Positions 40,584 to 52,456 of a DNA stretch of 64,000 nucleotides are shown one piece after another. The notes beneath the pieces were generated by a model, which was given only the letters and a program-made list of their open reading frames with translations, had not been told where the DNA came from and did not search any database. The first letter of the stretch is position 1; the number at the start of each line of letters is the position of its first letter. The position numbers and the translations under genes are program-made. This DNA is from Malurus cyaneus samueli (Eukaryota; Chordata; Aves; Passeriformes; Maluridae): assembly GCA_009741485.1 (NCBI GenBank), contig CM019237.1:48549195-48613194 (forward strand), in the 5' to 3' direction.

Positions 40584-41964
40584 GTAAGCAAAGAAAAATG
40601 AAGTAAATAATTGGAGGTGGGGGTACGATGGGTTTGTTTTATGTAGCCAAATTTCCAGAGGAATGAGGAAGATGTGAGCATTTTGAAGTCCCTCAGAAGA
40701 TCTGTTCATAGGATGCGTGGGCTGGACTAGACTCATTCTGGATTTGTGGCATTTCTTATCTAACACTGGCCAGTGTGGGCCACCTGCAGTAAATTCTATG
40801 TATTGTAAAATTCTTGAAAGTCAGCCCTGAGATTAAACCATTCCCAGCTCAAAGATATTTAATTTGTTTCCATTCTTTGGATTCCCACACTGATCCTTTG
40901 ATGCTCTTAAAAAAAAGGAATAAAAGAAAAAAGATAATAGCAGCTTGATAACAGTAGGAGTCTGACTATCCAGCCTTTCTTAAATTGTCAGCACTGAGGT
41001 CAATGGTTGGGGCAAAGCTAGAGTTAGTGAGGTTCATAGAATTTCTTCTTTTGTTCTGCCTGTGGGACTGTTGTTCCAGCAGTGCTCTCCAGTGGTGCTA
41101 TGAGGAAAGAAAAAGCTATCCAATGCAGATTGATCTATGAGCTCTTCATCCAGTCAGACCTAACCACCAGCAGCAGGAAAGAAGTGGCACCACCCCTTTT
41201 GACTTTTTTTAGATGGCAAGAATGAGTTCAGCACAAAATCTCTTATTTTGATGACAGACTTTGCTGAGCTTTTCTGCATTTTAGATGTATGCTTGCTGTG
41301 AGTGACAGAGGCCTCTGCAGTTAGGAAATGATGGGACTCAGCAGTTTGCTGGTCCAGAATGAGAACAAGAGGTGTGTGTATTTTCCCTTGACACCTTGCC
41401 CAGTGTTTAGTAATTATATTAGCACCAAATAATTCAACTGACCTGAGACTCAGTGTTTAGGCCAGGCAGTAAGGTTCTGCTGTCTATGTTGATAAGAGAA
41501 TAGACAGATAAACTAAATTATGTTTTCTGTCCATAACATCAGTGAATATTTCCATACAGGTTCAAATGGCTCATGGAGAGTTTACATCTTCTATTTTTTA
41601 CTGTTAAGGCTTATTCAAAGAACAGCAAAAGCAATTAAAAAAAAAAAAAAAAGCTGTTGAGTACTCTAAGAATCCACAAGGATAAACATTCACAGAGTCA
41701 TCAATATAAAATATCCCCCAAGTTACCCTGCCAGCTATTGTCATGAATGCAGAGAATACAGGCGCTATCATCATCTTTCTGTTTACACTTCATAGAGCAA
41801 AACAAATGCATGTACTAAAAACAACTCTCTGAATCAGATCACCCAAGACACAAATGTCTTCTAATTTTTATCGGTTTCATTTCCATTTTCATAAGTAAAA
41901 TTAAAAGTTTGCCTTTTTTTTTTAAATTTTTATTCATCCTGTTCAATTTAAATATTTATATACA
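40584..41964. other. Intergenic, nothing recognised
   Basis: Contains a poly-A tract at 41636-41653. No other feature recognised. Confidence 0.5.
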
Positions 41965-42590
41965 CAATTGAATATGAGCCAGCAGAGCCCTGGCAGCCAG
42001 GAGGGCCAGCTGTCCTGGGGGGCGTCAGGCATCACCGGCTGGGCAAGGGAGGGGATTGTCCTGCTCTCTGCACTGGGGCAGCGTCACCTCGAATCCTGGG
42101 GGCAGTTTGGGGTGCCACAATAGAGTAAGAAGGATCTAAAGCTGTTAGAGACCATCCAACAAGAGATTGAAGGGTTTAGAGGGGAAGCCATAGGAGTGTG
42201 GCTGAGATCACTTTTCAGCCTGGAGAAGAAACTTGAGGGGAGATCTAACCATTGCAATTACAACTTCCTTGTGAGGGGAAGAGGAGGGGCAGACACCAAT
42301 CTCTTTGGTGACCAGCAGCAGAACCCAAGGGAATGGCCTGAAGGTCAGGTCAGGGAGGTTTGGGCTGGATATCAGGAAAAGGTTTCTCACTCAGAGGGTG
42401 GCTGGGCACTGGAACAGGCTCCCCAGGTAAGTGGTCACAGCACCAGGCCTGACAGAGTTCAAGAAGCATTTGGAAAATGCTCTCAGGTACGTGGTACCTG
42501 AGATTCTTGGGGATGATGCTGTGCAGGGCCATGAGTTGGATTCTGTGATCCTTGTGGGTCTTTTCCAACTCAGGACATTCTATTTATTTT
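41965..42590 (+). mobile_element. CR1 LINE fragment including the end of ORF2
   Basis: Sense CR1 of about 620 bp. It opens in the terminal ORF2 region ('gccctggcagccaggaggg', 'gggaggggattgtcctgct', 'gggggcagtttggggtgcc') and continues through 'cagcctggagaagaaacttg', 'gggctggatatcaggaaaag', 'actggaacaggctccccag' and 'ggtcttttccaactcagg' to 'acattctattt'. Its 3' UTR differs from that of the other CR1 copies here, so it belongs to another subfamily. Confidence 0.9.
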
Positions 42591-43107
42591 AATATGTTGC
42601 AGCTTTCTTCTGCAACTGTCAGACTCAAAAACATTACAGCATTGTCTGTGGAGAAGAACAGAACTGAGGGGTTGTTGAGTTGTCCTCCATGTTAGTGCAA
42701 AGAAATCCTTTCCAGTAGTCTTGTGGATTTTTTTTTCCTTTGTGCTATCACAGGTTTTATTTCTGTCTTAGCATTGTCTCTTCCAGTAAGTATGAAAGTC
42801 TGCTGGCTTATATCAGTTTCTTACTGGAGCAACCTTTCTCACATGGCACCTGAGCCTCCACACAAATTTATTTGGCAGAATTTTTGGTTTTTTTCAATTT
42901 TAATCTTCAAGCTTACACCTGAGAAAAGATTCTTCATTTTGAAGCTGTAAAAATGGGTTCACTATGTTTTGTTTTATTTTTAACATATTCATTTTGTTCA
43001 AACTTTTCTGTCTACTACATCCACAGATCTTCCAGGGAAATATTGTTTTGAGAGGAAGAGAATAATTGTAAATAGTCCAATGGGGCTGGAATCAGCAGCT
43101 TTTATGA
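42591..43107. other. Intergenic, nothing recognised
   Basis: About 0.5 kb between a CR1 and the probable LTR, with only chance frames. Confidence 0.5.
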
Positions 43108-44346
43108 GGGTGTTGTGGGTTTAAACCCGTTTTTCCCTTATCCGAGTCACAGCACCAATAATGTTGTGGTTTGAACTTGACCGAAAGCCAAAAGCACTGC
43201 ATCCACGATGTTCCCTCCCCAGCTACCGGAGAGGGCAGAAGGGAGAGCAAAAGCTCAATTAACACTAAAATTTATGGCTTTTAGGTAACATAACATAATT
43301 GAGAGAAAGATACATATATGCTCCAGAAAATGGTCAGACAGGCTGAATAACTTAAGTTGCAAAATAGATTTATTACTAAATACTACTAAGAATAAATACT
43401 ACCGCAGCTGGGAGGGGAAGATAGGGAGAAACCTACAAGGAGAAGAAAATATAAACAGACATTTTACAACACCTGTTATTCTTTCTGGGAACCTGGCTCT
43501 CTTCCAAGTTGCCCTTCTCCCCACACCCCCATGCCTTCCCTCATGCAAAGGGGGACAGGGATGAAAGTTTAACATAGATCAAAACTCCAGCATCATAGGA
43601 GAAGAGTCCAAGCTGTGGAAGTTCTTTTCCCAAGAAACAGTCCGTGTATAACTTCTGATGGCATAGGATTCTTTTTCTTTACTGCGTGGGACAAAGGAAA
43701 ACAGTCGTCCAAGGCTGACTGCATTGTTTCAGTAACGTAAGGCCACTATCACAAATCACCTGGCAGAACACGGCTCTTTCTAAGCATCCACTTACTTCAG
43801 ACATGGGGCGGCAGGGGGCACCTCTTCCCCCTTTTTGGCTTCTGATCAGTCCAGTCTTCCAAGGCCAGTTTTTCCTCAGAGCAAGGTTGCTCTCCTTTTC
43901 TATACAGGTCTCTCATTGAAGAAATTCTTTCAAGAACAGCTTGTTTTCTCCGTGTTCGAGCACCACAGCACAGCACAGCAAGCCAATCCCATCTTCTCCT
44001 TACTGTGATCTTGGGTCTCCATTTTTTTCTTACATCTTCTCACCCTCCTGCTCTGTTTTTCCCCAGAGCATGATACTAAAACTAAATACTAACAACCTAA
44101 AAACTAAATAGTGGCTGCACTCTATCTTGTTTTGAATTCTTAAGTACAAGACCATACATCATCACAGAGGTGTAACCAGCCTGTGCAATTGGCCCAGCCT
44201 GACCAGCAGCCTGTCCATCAACCTCAGAGCCATAATGAATTGGCTCTAAAACACAGGGGGTAGGGCTCATTTTGCTGGAGAAGAAGGAGAAAGCTTCTAG
44301 AACTTCCTCACAGGAGCCATCTTTGTGGTTTCTTGGTCCCATCCCC
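43108..44346 (-). mobile_element. Probable endogenous-retrovirus LTR, antisense
   Basis: The left end on + (TGTTGTGGGTTTAAACCC, and again TGTTGTGGTTTGAAC near 43162) matches the TGTTGTGGTTTAA terminus common to a family of bird ERV LTRs. Read on the minus strand, the element would start TGGGACCAAG near 44343 and end in ACAACA near 43111. It carries an AATAAA (minus strand, about 43369) in its 3' third, as expected of an LTR. No gag, pol or env sequence was recognised beside it, so it may be a solo LTR. Family and exact ends are uncertain and no target-site duplication was established. Confidence 0.45.
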
Positions 44347-44967
44347 CCACCACCAAAAATTGGACCGAGTAAAATCAGGACAGAGGGTTAGTAATCTACT
44401 CAAGCCTGAAATTTTAGCACAGGTTTCTAATACTTATGAATTCCCCACTGTTTCTGTAGGGCTCAATTTCAGGATCCTTCTTCAGCCTGCCCATTCTTGG
44501 GTTTTTCCCTTTTTCTCCACATTTCCATCTGCTGGAGCCCTAAATCCATTCTTATATCAGCCTCAGGTTGGTGTTGACAGGTATTTTAAAGACACTATAG
44601 ACAACTTCCACAGTTCTGAGATCTGGTTATAACTATTACTTTACTTGCAGAAAACACATCTCTACATTGCTGGCTCCCTTAAGATATCAAGTACATATAA
44701 AAAAAGGAGAAAAAAAAAATCCTTGGGCTGCTGGAGGAGAGAAAAGACTTAGGCATCTAATGCCATTATTGTGAAAACAAGACTTACTCCACTTCTCCCT
44801 AGTGTATCCAAAACCTCATGAAAGGTAACACCAAAGTGATCTGAATACCAAATGAATCTCACAATGCCAGGATCCTTAAGTTCTTAGGTGCCCAGCTGGA
44901 ACCAACTCAGGCCCCAATTCAGCCCATGTAACTTGGCAGCTGCCCGAGACCCCTGGTGCAGGAGTTG

Positions 44968-45170
44968 GTCATAGAGTCATAGAATCATTTAGGTTGGAAG
45001 AGACATCTGTGATCATCAAGTCCAGCCATAAACCTCCCACTGCCAAGTCCACCAATAAACCATGTCTCTACGTGCCACATGTGCACATCTTTTAAACACC
45101 TCTGGGGATGCAGACACTTTCCTGGGCAGCCTCTTCTGGTGACTGACATATCTTTCAGTCCCCCTAGTTT
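44968..45170 (-). mobile_element. CR1 LINE 3' fragment, antisense
   Basis: Opens with 'tcatagagtcatagaatcat', 'ttaggttggaagagacatc', 'atcatcaagtccagcc', and continues through 'cctctggggatgcagacact', the inverted CR1 3' end. Confidence 0.88.
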
Positions 45171-46256
45171 CCTCTGAGGGTCAGTGGAGTGAGCAGGGCT
45201 TCAGAAAAGAGCATTTCAGTTCACTTCAGCCTCACATCAACCCTTTGCTCTGAAAAGCAGGAAAGGTTACGGTGCTGGTGGTGCCCATGCAGGTGCCTGA
45301 GGTGTACACACGTAACACAGGACAAATCTGGGCCAGCGAGCACCAGTTCTAGGCCTACCTAAATGACACCTACTCATTTAAGATGGCAGGTGTCAAAATC
45401 TCCTGGAAACTGAGCAGTAAGTGCCACAAGGCCTTATACTCAATATTAGCTGACAAACCTGAGAACAACAATCCATATGATGGAAAAGGTGTGGGTGGAT
45501 CAGCCACAGGAGGGGAATTATTTGTGGACTCCTGAGACTGTGCTACATGTTGTGACAGACAGGTCGTGCTAACAGCCAGGAAAGCACTCATTTTCAGCAC
45601 AAAACCATGGGGCTTCATAATGGTGGTTAAAATATTACCCCCAGCATTGTTCATTGGGTTGGGCGAGGTTTGTTGCTATGTGTCAGCCAGCACCTTTCCA
45701 ACAGTGCAGGTAACAAACTGTGAGAAAGAAAAGGTAAAAACCCACAACAATGGCTTTTTCACATATATTACTCCTTAAGACTCAAAGCTCATTCTTTCTC
45801 TTCCATGGCCAAGGTGACTCTACATTCTCCAGGGTAAAATTGGAATGCCATGACCTTTAGGGTGAGCTGTGTATGAAACAAGACTTGTTATTTTCTTGCA
45901 AGGCTTGTGGCACTGAAGGCTGTGAATCTCCAACTCACCAAATTCAATTTCCCAATATATTACCTGACTAACTGTCCTTCTGCTTCAACTAATACTGAAA
46001 TTTTTCTGTTTCTCTCCCCAGCCTGGGGAAAGATTTTTAAGTAATGTTTCAGGAAAGAAAAAAGAAAAAATGTGTCTTCTTATGCTGCCCCATCTCCCTA
46101 AGCACCTCCCCCTCCAGACCGAGGCAATTTGCATTTAACACATACTACTTGATTTACACATATGCTTCAGTCCATGTGTAAGTTTTCTAGGTGACAATTT
46201 TATCGGGGAAAATGCTGTTTAGATTGTGTGTGCAAAGTAAATGACTTGTAAATATT
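45171..46256. other. Intergenic, nothing recognised
   Basis: Chance frames only; no repeat family recognised. Confidence 0.45.
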
Positions 46257-46306
46257 AAAAAAAAAACCAAAAAAAAAAAAAAAAAAAAAAAAACCAAAAA
46301 AAACCA
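46257..46306 (+). repeat. A-rich low-complexity tract
   Basis: Fifty bases that are almost pure A, interrupted by CC pairs. Could be the decayed poly-A tail of a retroposed sequence, but no clear element lies immediately 5' of it. Confidence 0.95.
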
Positions 46307-49300
46307 AGTAATTTTCAATTGTGCAATAAAATTGTGAAATAATCCTCTCAATTCCTTTCCAGTATCTTACTTGACACATGCTGGTTTTAATAGCATACTG
46401 TTGTTTGTTCAGATGGGACCAAAAAAAAGAGTCAGGAGCTGTTTTGCTTTCATCTTTAAGCTTTTTATTACTTTTTAATTTTGCATTGTCATTCCCTTTA
46501 AGTTGGTTTATTCCTCCAACCCTGGTTCAATCAGACACATTAGTACAAGGCTGTTCCCTCTGAAGACAGGTGAGTCATCTGCTCAGAGTTAATCTGCTTT
46601 ACTTGACCTTGACCTTCTTCTTGCTGTTACCTTTCTGAAACCAAAGACAAAGCTTTGGCAGATGGGGGCAGTTTACTCAGTTCCTATATGACAACAAGCA
46701 GGTGAATACTCCACGGTGGATGATAGCTCACCACCACATGGCAGCAAATCCATCAAACAGGTTAGGATTGCAAAGGCTCCATCTGCTATGCGGCAGCATG
46801 GATTTTGCATTATACAGGAGTCCTCTTGATAATAGGAAAAAACTAACCAAATAACAGAAACCTTCACTTTTCTATCACTTAACCCTTGCTGATGGGTTTT
46901 CATGTGCTCAGAGCTGCAGCTGCCCCATCCCAACTATAACCTGCAGCTGGTAGGTCCTTTGGCACTAATAAGCAGAACCGTGGGGTTATATCTCTCTCCC
47001 TTTCTGCTTCCTTTCTACTTGGTGTCTTACAGCCTCTCTGCAAAACTTCATTATCAAGAAAGGAGATGGGGGCCAGAATGGGAAGAAGGGTAAGATGTAT
47101 AATCCTATGTGGTTTTTTTGGTCTTCTTTTAAACCAAAATTCAAAGTAGAGTCTATTATAAAAGTGTGTTTGCTGGGGATGACAACACAGAACTCACATT
47201 CAGAGGGGCATCATAAAAATTAGGATCTCCCTGGATATGGAGCCTCTCTCAAAGCTTGAATAGACTATGAAGAAAAACTAGTGTAAGTGGGGAAACTAGC
47301 TGAATTTTTTTTGTGTTTTGGACAGTTAGAGAATCAAATAGATTTTTTTTTTCTAAGGTGCATGAATAGGCAGGGAGTCCAACAGAAGTTAGAAAAGGAG
47401 GGCTTTGGTTTCATTATCAGAAACTTAAATACTTGGAAAAGTATATATACATATAAATAGGTAGAAAAGGAATTCACAGAAAAGGAAGATGAAAGACTGG
47501 AAACATAGAAGTGAGGGTTTTATAAGCTGAACTCTGCAATCATTGCAGAGAAAAGGAAAACCTGCAGGTGTAACTCCCTTAAATTCCCTGACTTTGCAGC
47601 AAGGCAAAGCTGGCTTGCACTGGGAAATGAATGATTGAGCAGGTGCAGGAAGTGAATGGCATTAGCTGAGTAAATAGCAGCCGCTTTTCAATAATCAGGC
47701 TCCCAGAAGGGATCCTCTCTCTGCCTACGCCATTTCCATATTACCCACAACCCTTCCAATCCATCCGTCTCTGACAAATCAGAAATAAAGAACAGTGCTT
47801 CCTCTAAGATTTATGTTAAATATTAATACTCCAGTTCATGTGCAGTAGGGCAGATTATAGTATGTTTAGCCTGGGCTAAAAAGTTATGCTTCGTCAGAAG
47901 GGGCAGTTGAGTTCCCAAGGCTGAAGTAATGATGGGGCATTCTGTACCAGCTGGCAATTTCAGGTGGTAAATGGCAACAACCCTGAGTAATTGTTTCAGG
48001 CTTTTGCTGATCCAGCACCTTCAGTTATGCTAGGTTCTGATTTTGAAGGTTAATTTTGCAATTATAGCTGCTGTACACATTTTGTTGAACAAAAGCCACT
48101 GTTTTGAAGTGGCCACCAGAGAGAAGATTGAACAACTCTAATGGGTTCAATTCATCCTCTGCTTCAGGGCATAACAACATTTCTTAGAAGCAATTGTTCC
48201 TCTTTCCTGAACTGCATAGGCAAATGTGAGGATCCATATACAGTTGCCTTTCCTTTATCATGCCCTTGGGTTTTTCTTGCAGTGGAACACTCCCATGTGT
48301 TTCTTGCTCAGAACAGCTCATCCATGTTGCTTTCAGAGAGCAGCCCTTCTGTTAAGACCCTGTTAGTCTCATCACTGCTCCTAGAGAGACCCAAGTGCTT
48401 GTGCTTTCTTCACCTGATTATTCTTTCTCTTTTCTGGGCGAGCAGATGTGCACACCCACACATCTGCTTGTTGCCTTCTCAGCTTGGGCAATGTTTTCAA
48501 CAAGTGGGAAACCTTTACTTAGGTTTTGTAGTGAAGAAATTGGGAAATCTGTACTACTGCTATGTCTTACTGATGTGTTATTTCATAGTAATCCAGGGGA
48601 AGTCAGGTTCGTCCATCAGGATTGCCTGGACAAACCGTAAGGGAATCTTAGAGAAACAAAGCAAAGCAACATTGAGATGCTCACAAGCAAACTTCTGATT
48701 CACATTGCAGGCTCATCGTAGGTGTCTGTCAGTCCTCAAAGGATCAGGTAAAAGAGACATACATGAGATGCTCCCCTATCACACACCAGTCAGCTCAGTT
48801 CCAAAATAACAATTATAATAGTGTATGAGCATCACACTCCAAAGGCTGCCACAGTGTTCTGTCAAATGGCACAGACAGCTTTCAATGATCAGAAATGTCA
48901 CTTTGTAATGACAGCATTTATTTATTTATCTATTAAACTTTCTTTTAAGCCTCACACTGCCTACTTTCAAGCCTTAAGTAACACTCTTCCTTAGAGCTCA
49001 TTTTTTGTTGTTTCTGTGACACTGTCTTCAGCCTTTCTCCACTTCTCTTTGTATTTTTCCATTATATAGTGGCTGTTCAGGGAGTGAGGCTGTGTGTTCT
49101 CATATGGGCAAGCTGGAACCTACCAACCCCAGGACATTTCAAGCTGTGGAGAACTGCCATGGCAAATTCCTCTTTGCTCTTTCTGTGCTACTGCACTCAC
49201 AGAGGTGATTTTGGCACAGTGTCCCTCTGAGGTGCTGCTGCTGCCTGGCAGAGAGTGTGTGAAATCTTGGGTTATTTCAGTGAGGCTCCATGGTTTCCTT

Positions 49301-51069
49301 AGGATTACTTGGAAGGGAGAGAGCAGTGGCACAAACCTGTGTCACTGTATCCCCACACAGGGAACCCATTAACACAGCAGCATTGTGCTTTTGCTTTCCA
49401 GCACAGATGGGGGGTGTGGTACCATACATTGAAGTAGTTCACAGATCAGAATTTCCTTCTCTGTCTGGGAATTGCCTTGCTGTGGGAATGTCTGTCTATA
49501 TGTGGTCTGGCTTAATTTCACTGTATTCCCCCTGCAGAGAGGGCAAGTTTATTCTGAGCAATAGGAAAATCCACCAGCTCTGTTCATTACAGTTGAGCAT
49601 GAGGCATAGGACCTTAACATCAAACATCCTTTAAAATAACAAGATGCTTAATTTTCAGCTGGAGCTTTTAAAAGTCCTTCTGCTGCAGTGTTACAGCTAC
49701 TCCCCTCAGCTACAAAAACCACATCAGAGACCCAGCAGTTTATTTGCCCTTCCCCAGCACTGAGCAGCAGTCACAACCCTGACCTTGAGCTTTCTTCGTT
49801 CAAGGCTGTCACAAAAGGCAGGAACCAGGAGCTGGAGGCCCTTTTCTGCTCAGTGTCTCAGGTTTGATGGTTATTTATCACACCTGAATCTTAGTGAAAT
49901 GTCTGTTTTGTGAGAAACAGATTTAAATTGGATGGTTCATTGATTTGATTAAGAAAAGGGATTAGTATGGCAGTGAAAACTTGTTAGTCAAAGATTTTTA
50001 ACCCAGCTGTTCCATGGAAAAAAAACGGATGGCATTCTACTGCAGATTCCAGCAGTCAGTGCAGTTTGCTTTACAAGCTGTTGCAAAGCTGAAGGCACAG
50101 GAACTGGAGCATTTGGTTATTGATAAGGGAAATATTTCAGCCTGTGTCACATCTCTACTTGAATTTGACTAGAAGAGAGGTGCAGGGCTGTATATGTTCA
50201 TGTGTTGTGACAAGATGAGAAATGCATGACTGGATCTCTCCTTTTGGGGCAGAGATGTCATGCCAAATTTTCCAGGAAGCAGTGGTCTGCTGACTGCCAA
50301 GAAAGGAGTATTGTGGAGGGGGACTTTGTAGGTACTTTCATTTCTGTACCTATTCCAGCTGCAGAGTTCAGGAGATGGGGTCAAGATGAGAAGCAAATAC
50401 TGACACCCTATCCTAAATGCTGTACTATTTGATATCATCTGAACATTGATCCTTTGTGTAGAGTCCTTGATGTAGGAAAGAGGGCTTAGCCCTTTTTAGA
50501 GTTGAGTTATCTGAAACAAGTTGAGGTTGTGACTTGTAAATGTGTCAGTGACTAGAAAAAGAATTATAACTAGCTGTGCCTCAGTTATACTAAAAATCCA
50601 TATTTGACATGGGTGAAGTGTTTGTAAATGTTTTCTCTGGGCTGTTCTACATTATAGAGAAAGCACTGTCTTCCAATGGATTACTGAGTTTCTTCAGCCT
50701 GGCTGGTTTCTCTTCACTTTCCAGAAAAGATGGGAGACAAAGATAAGGAAATGGGAGGAAGGGAGTAAGGGTTTGTCTGCCATCCTCAGCAGACACCTGA
50801 GAGTATGAAGTCCCTGTTTCTGTGTGCCAGCCTCTGCTGAGAGTTTGGTGCAATGAAGTGGTTAATGGATCATACTTCACCTGGAGGCCAGAAACGAGTG
50901 GATAATGCAGGGGTCTTTCCTGACACTGTCCATCTAACAGCTTTATCAGTGACTTGGAGGAGGTCAGAGGGTGCATAATTCATCCTGACTGCATGCCCTT
51001 GTGTCGAGGAGAAGCTTAGCAAGAAGGAGCCAAGCTCTTCCCAGTAGTGCACAGCCTCTGTGAAGGCTG
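46307..51069. other. Intergenic, nothing firmly recognised
   Basis: The longest open frame of the window (48141-48698, +) lies here. It is rich in Leu, Ser, Cys and Phe, with no domain or splice support, and I regard it as chance. No repeat family was identified except short homopolymer runs. Confidence 0.45.
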
Positions 51070-51290
51070 TGCAAACCGTGAGGGTGGTGAGACACCAGAA
51101 CAGGCTGCACAGAGAAGTTGTGGGTACCTCGTCACTGGGAGTGTTCAAGGCCAGGCTGGCTGGGGCTTTGAGCAGCCTGGTCTAGTGGAAGGTGTACCAA
51201 ATCATGGTGGGGGATTTGAGCTAGATCTAAACATCTTTAAAGATCTTTTCCAACCCAAACAATTATTTGATTTATTTAAACTCATCTGAC
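51070..51290 (+). mobile_element. CR1 LINE 3' end
   Basis: Sense CR1: 'gagggtggtgagacaccag', 'aacaggctgcacagagaag', 'tgttcaaggccaggctggc', 'ctagatctaaacatcttt' and 'agatcttttccaaccca' then 'acaattatttgattt'. 5'-truncated. Confidence 0.88.
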
Positions 51291-52125
51291 CCATAGAGAA
51301 AATCCAACCCTGCAGCCCTCACCCATCACAGCCTTGCTCTGCCTAGGCGCTTGCCTGAATCGCTCCCCTGTTGGCACCTCAGTCCCAACTCCTTGGAGAG
51401 TCCAGCAAGCCCAGCAAGCTCTCTTTGCACACCAGCACTTGTGTCTCTTGGCTGTGCTCTGTTCCCATCACTACATAAAGCAGTCCATATTGCCATGGCC
51501 TGAAGTTTCTGGTCATACACAGGCAGTATTTTATCATGTAATGCCTGAAAACCCTTGCCACAGTACAAAACTTGACTGCTTCACTTTAGGAAACAACCGA
51601 CAGGAGAGGCAATTGCCTGAAAGAATGAGCAGGGCTGTGGCTCCTGGGTGAGTGAGTTCACACCCACCTCTGTTCTGCGCCCTGTTAGCTGAGACTGCAG
51701 TTCTGCTGGCACCTTTCTGAAGGCATAAGGATGTCGAGCTGCACAGCCCCATGTCAAGGGCTCCCGGCGTACTTTGAAGTGGAGAGAAATCATGCAGCAC
51801 AGAATTGCTTATCATTTACCTGCCTCATAGCTGAAAGGCAGCAGATAATAGCTCAGACCCATTGTGCATAGCAAGTGATTCAGGAAAGCTGATTGCACGG
51901 CTGTGAGGCTGATGAAAACTAAAAGGGTTTTGTATTTTGGGCCAGACAGGCACTTCCAGGTCCCTGTTTCCCCATGCTATGGCACACACAGCTGTTTAGG
52001 GCTGCCTCAGTAAAACAGCGAGCCCAATAAGTGCCAGAATGCCACAGATCTGCAAAGGGGAAATATCCTGTTTAATTCACAATTTTGAGATGGCGTTGGG
52101 ACACTGGCTGGCAAACAGGGCCACC
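51291..52125. other. Intergenic, nothing recognised
   Basis: Several overlapping chance frames on both strands; GC content somewhat higher than average. No repeat or exon assigned. Confidence 0.45.
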
Positions 52126-52447
52126 CTACTTGCTTTTGGAGTGGTGTAGACGTGGGCTGGCATTGCCCTCTGCTGGCTGCTGCTTTGAGCAGTGATGATG
52201 GGATGTGGGATGTGGGGAGACTTTTCCAGCTTTCTTGTCCTCTTCAGCCTCTCCTTCCCTCTTTGTGGTTTGTAGCCTAACAGCAGTTGTGCTTTCCTGC
52301 TCCTCTGGCAGCAGCTGGGCAGGGTCCAACTTCACCCCTTTGTATATGACAATATGACACCTCTTCCCACTTATTTTTCTCCTGTGGGTGTAGTTGTGGC
52401 CTTGTCTCTTCTCTCTCAGTACAGAAGTTATTTCCCCTCTGTATAAG
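52126..52447 (-). other. Candidate terminal exon of unknown gene, minus strand
   Basis: On the minus strand a frame stays open from a stop near 52456 to a TAG at 52126-52128, about 110 codons. A possible acceptor (TTATACAG) lies at its 5' side near 52448. The peptide is hydrophilic and charged, with segments such as EITSVLREKRQGHNYTHRRK, GVKLDPAQLLPEEQE and KREGEAEEDKKAGK, and ends LHHSKSK. It reads more like a protein tail than the low-complexity chance frames nearby. There is no ATG, so it would need an upstream exon at higher coordinates. I do not recognise it; chance or an old pseudogene fragment remains possible. Confidence 0.22.
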
Positions 52448-52456
52448 GAACATCAC

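Noticed and set aside
48141..48698. Longest open frame of the window (185 codons, +)
   Set aside because: Leu/Ser/Cys-rich, no domain, no resemblance and no promoter or splice context. A frame of this size can arise by chance in 64 kb read in six frames.
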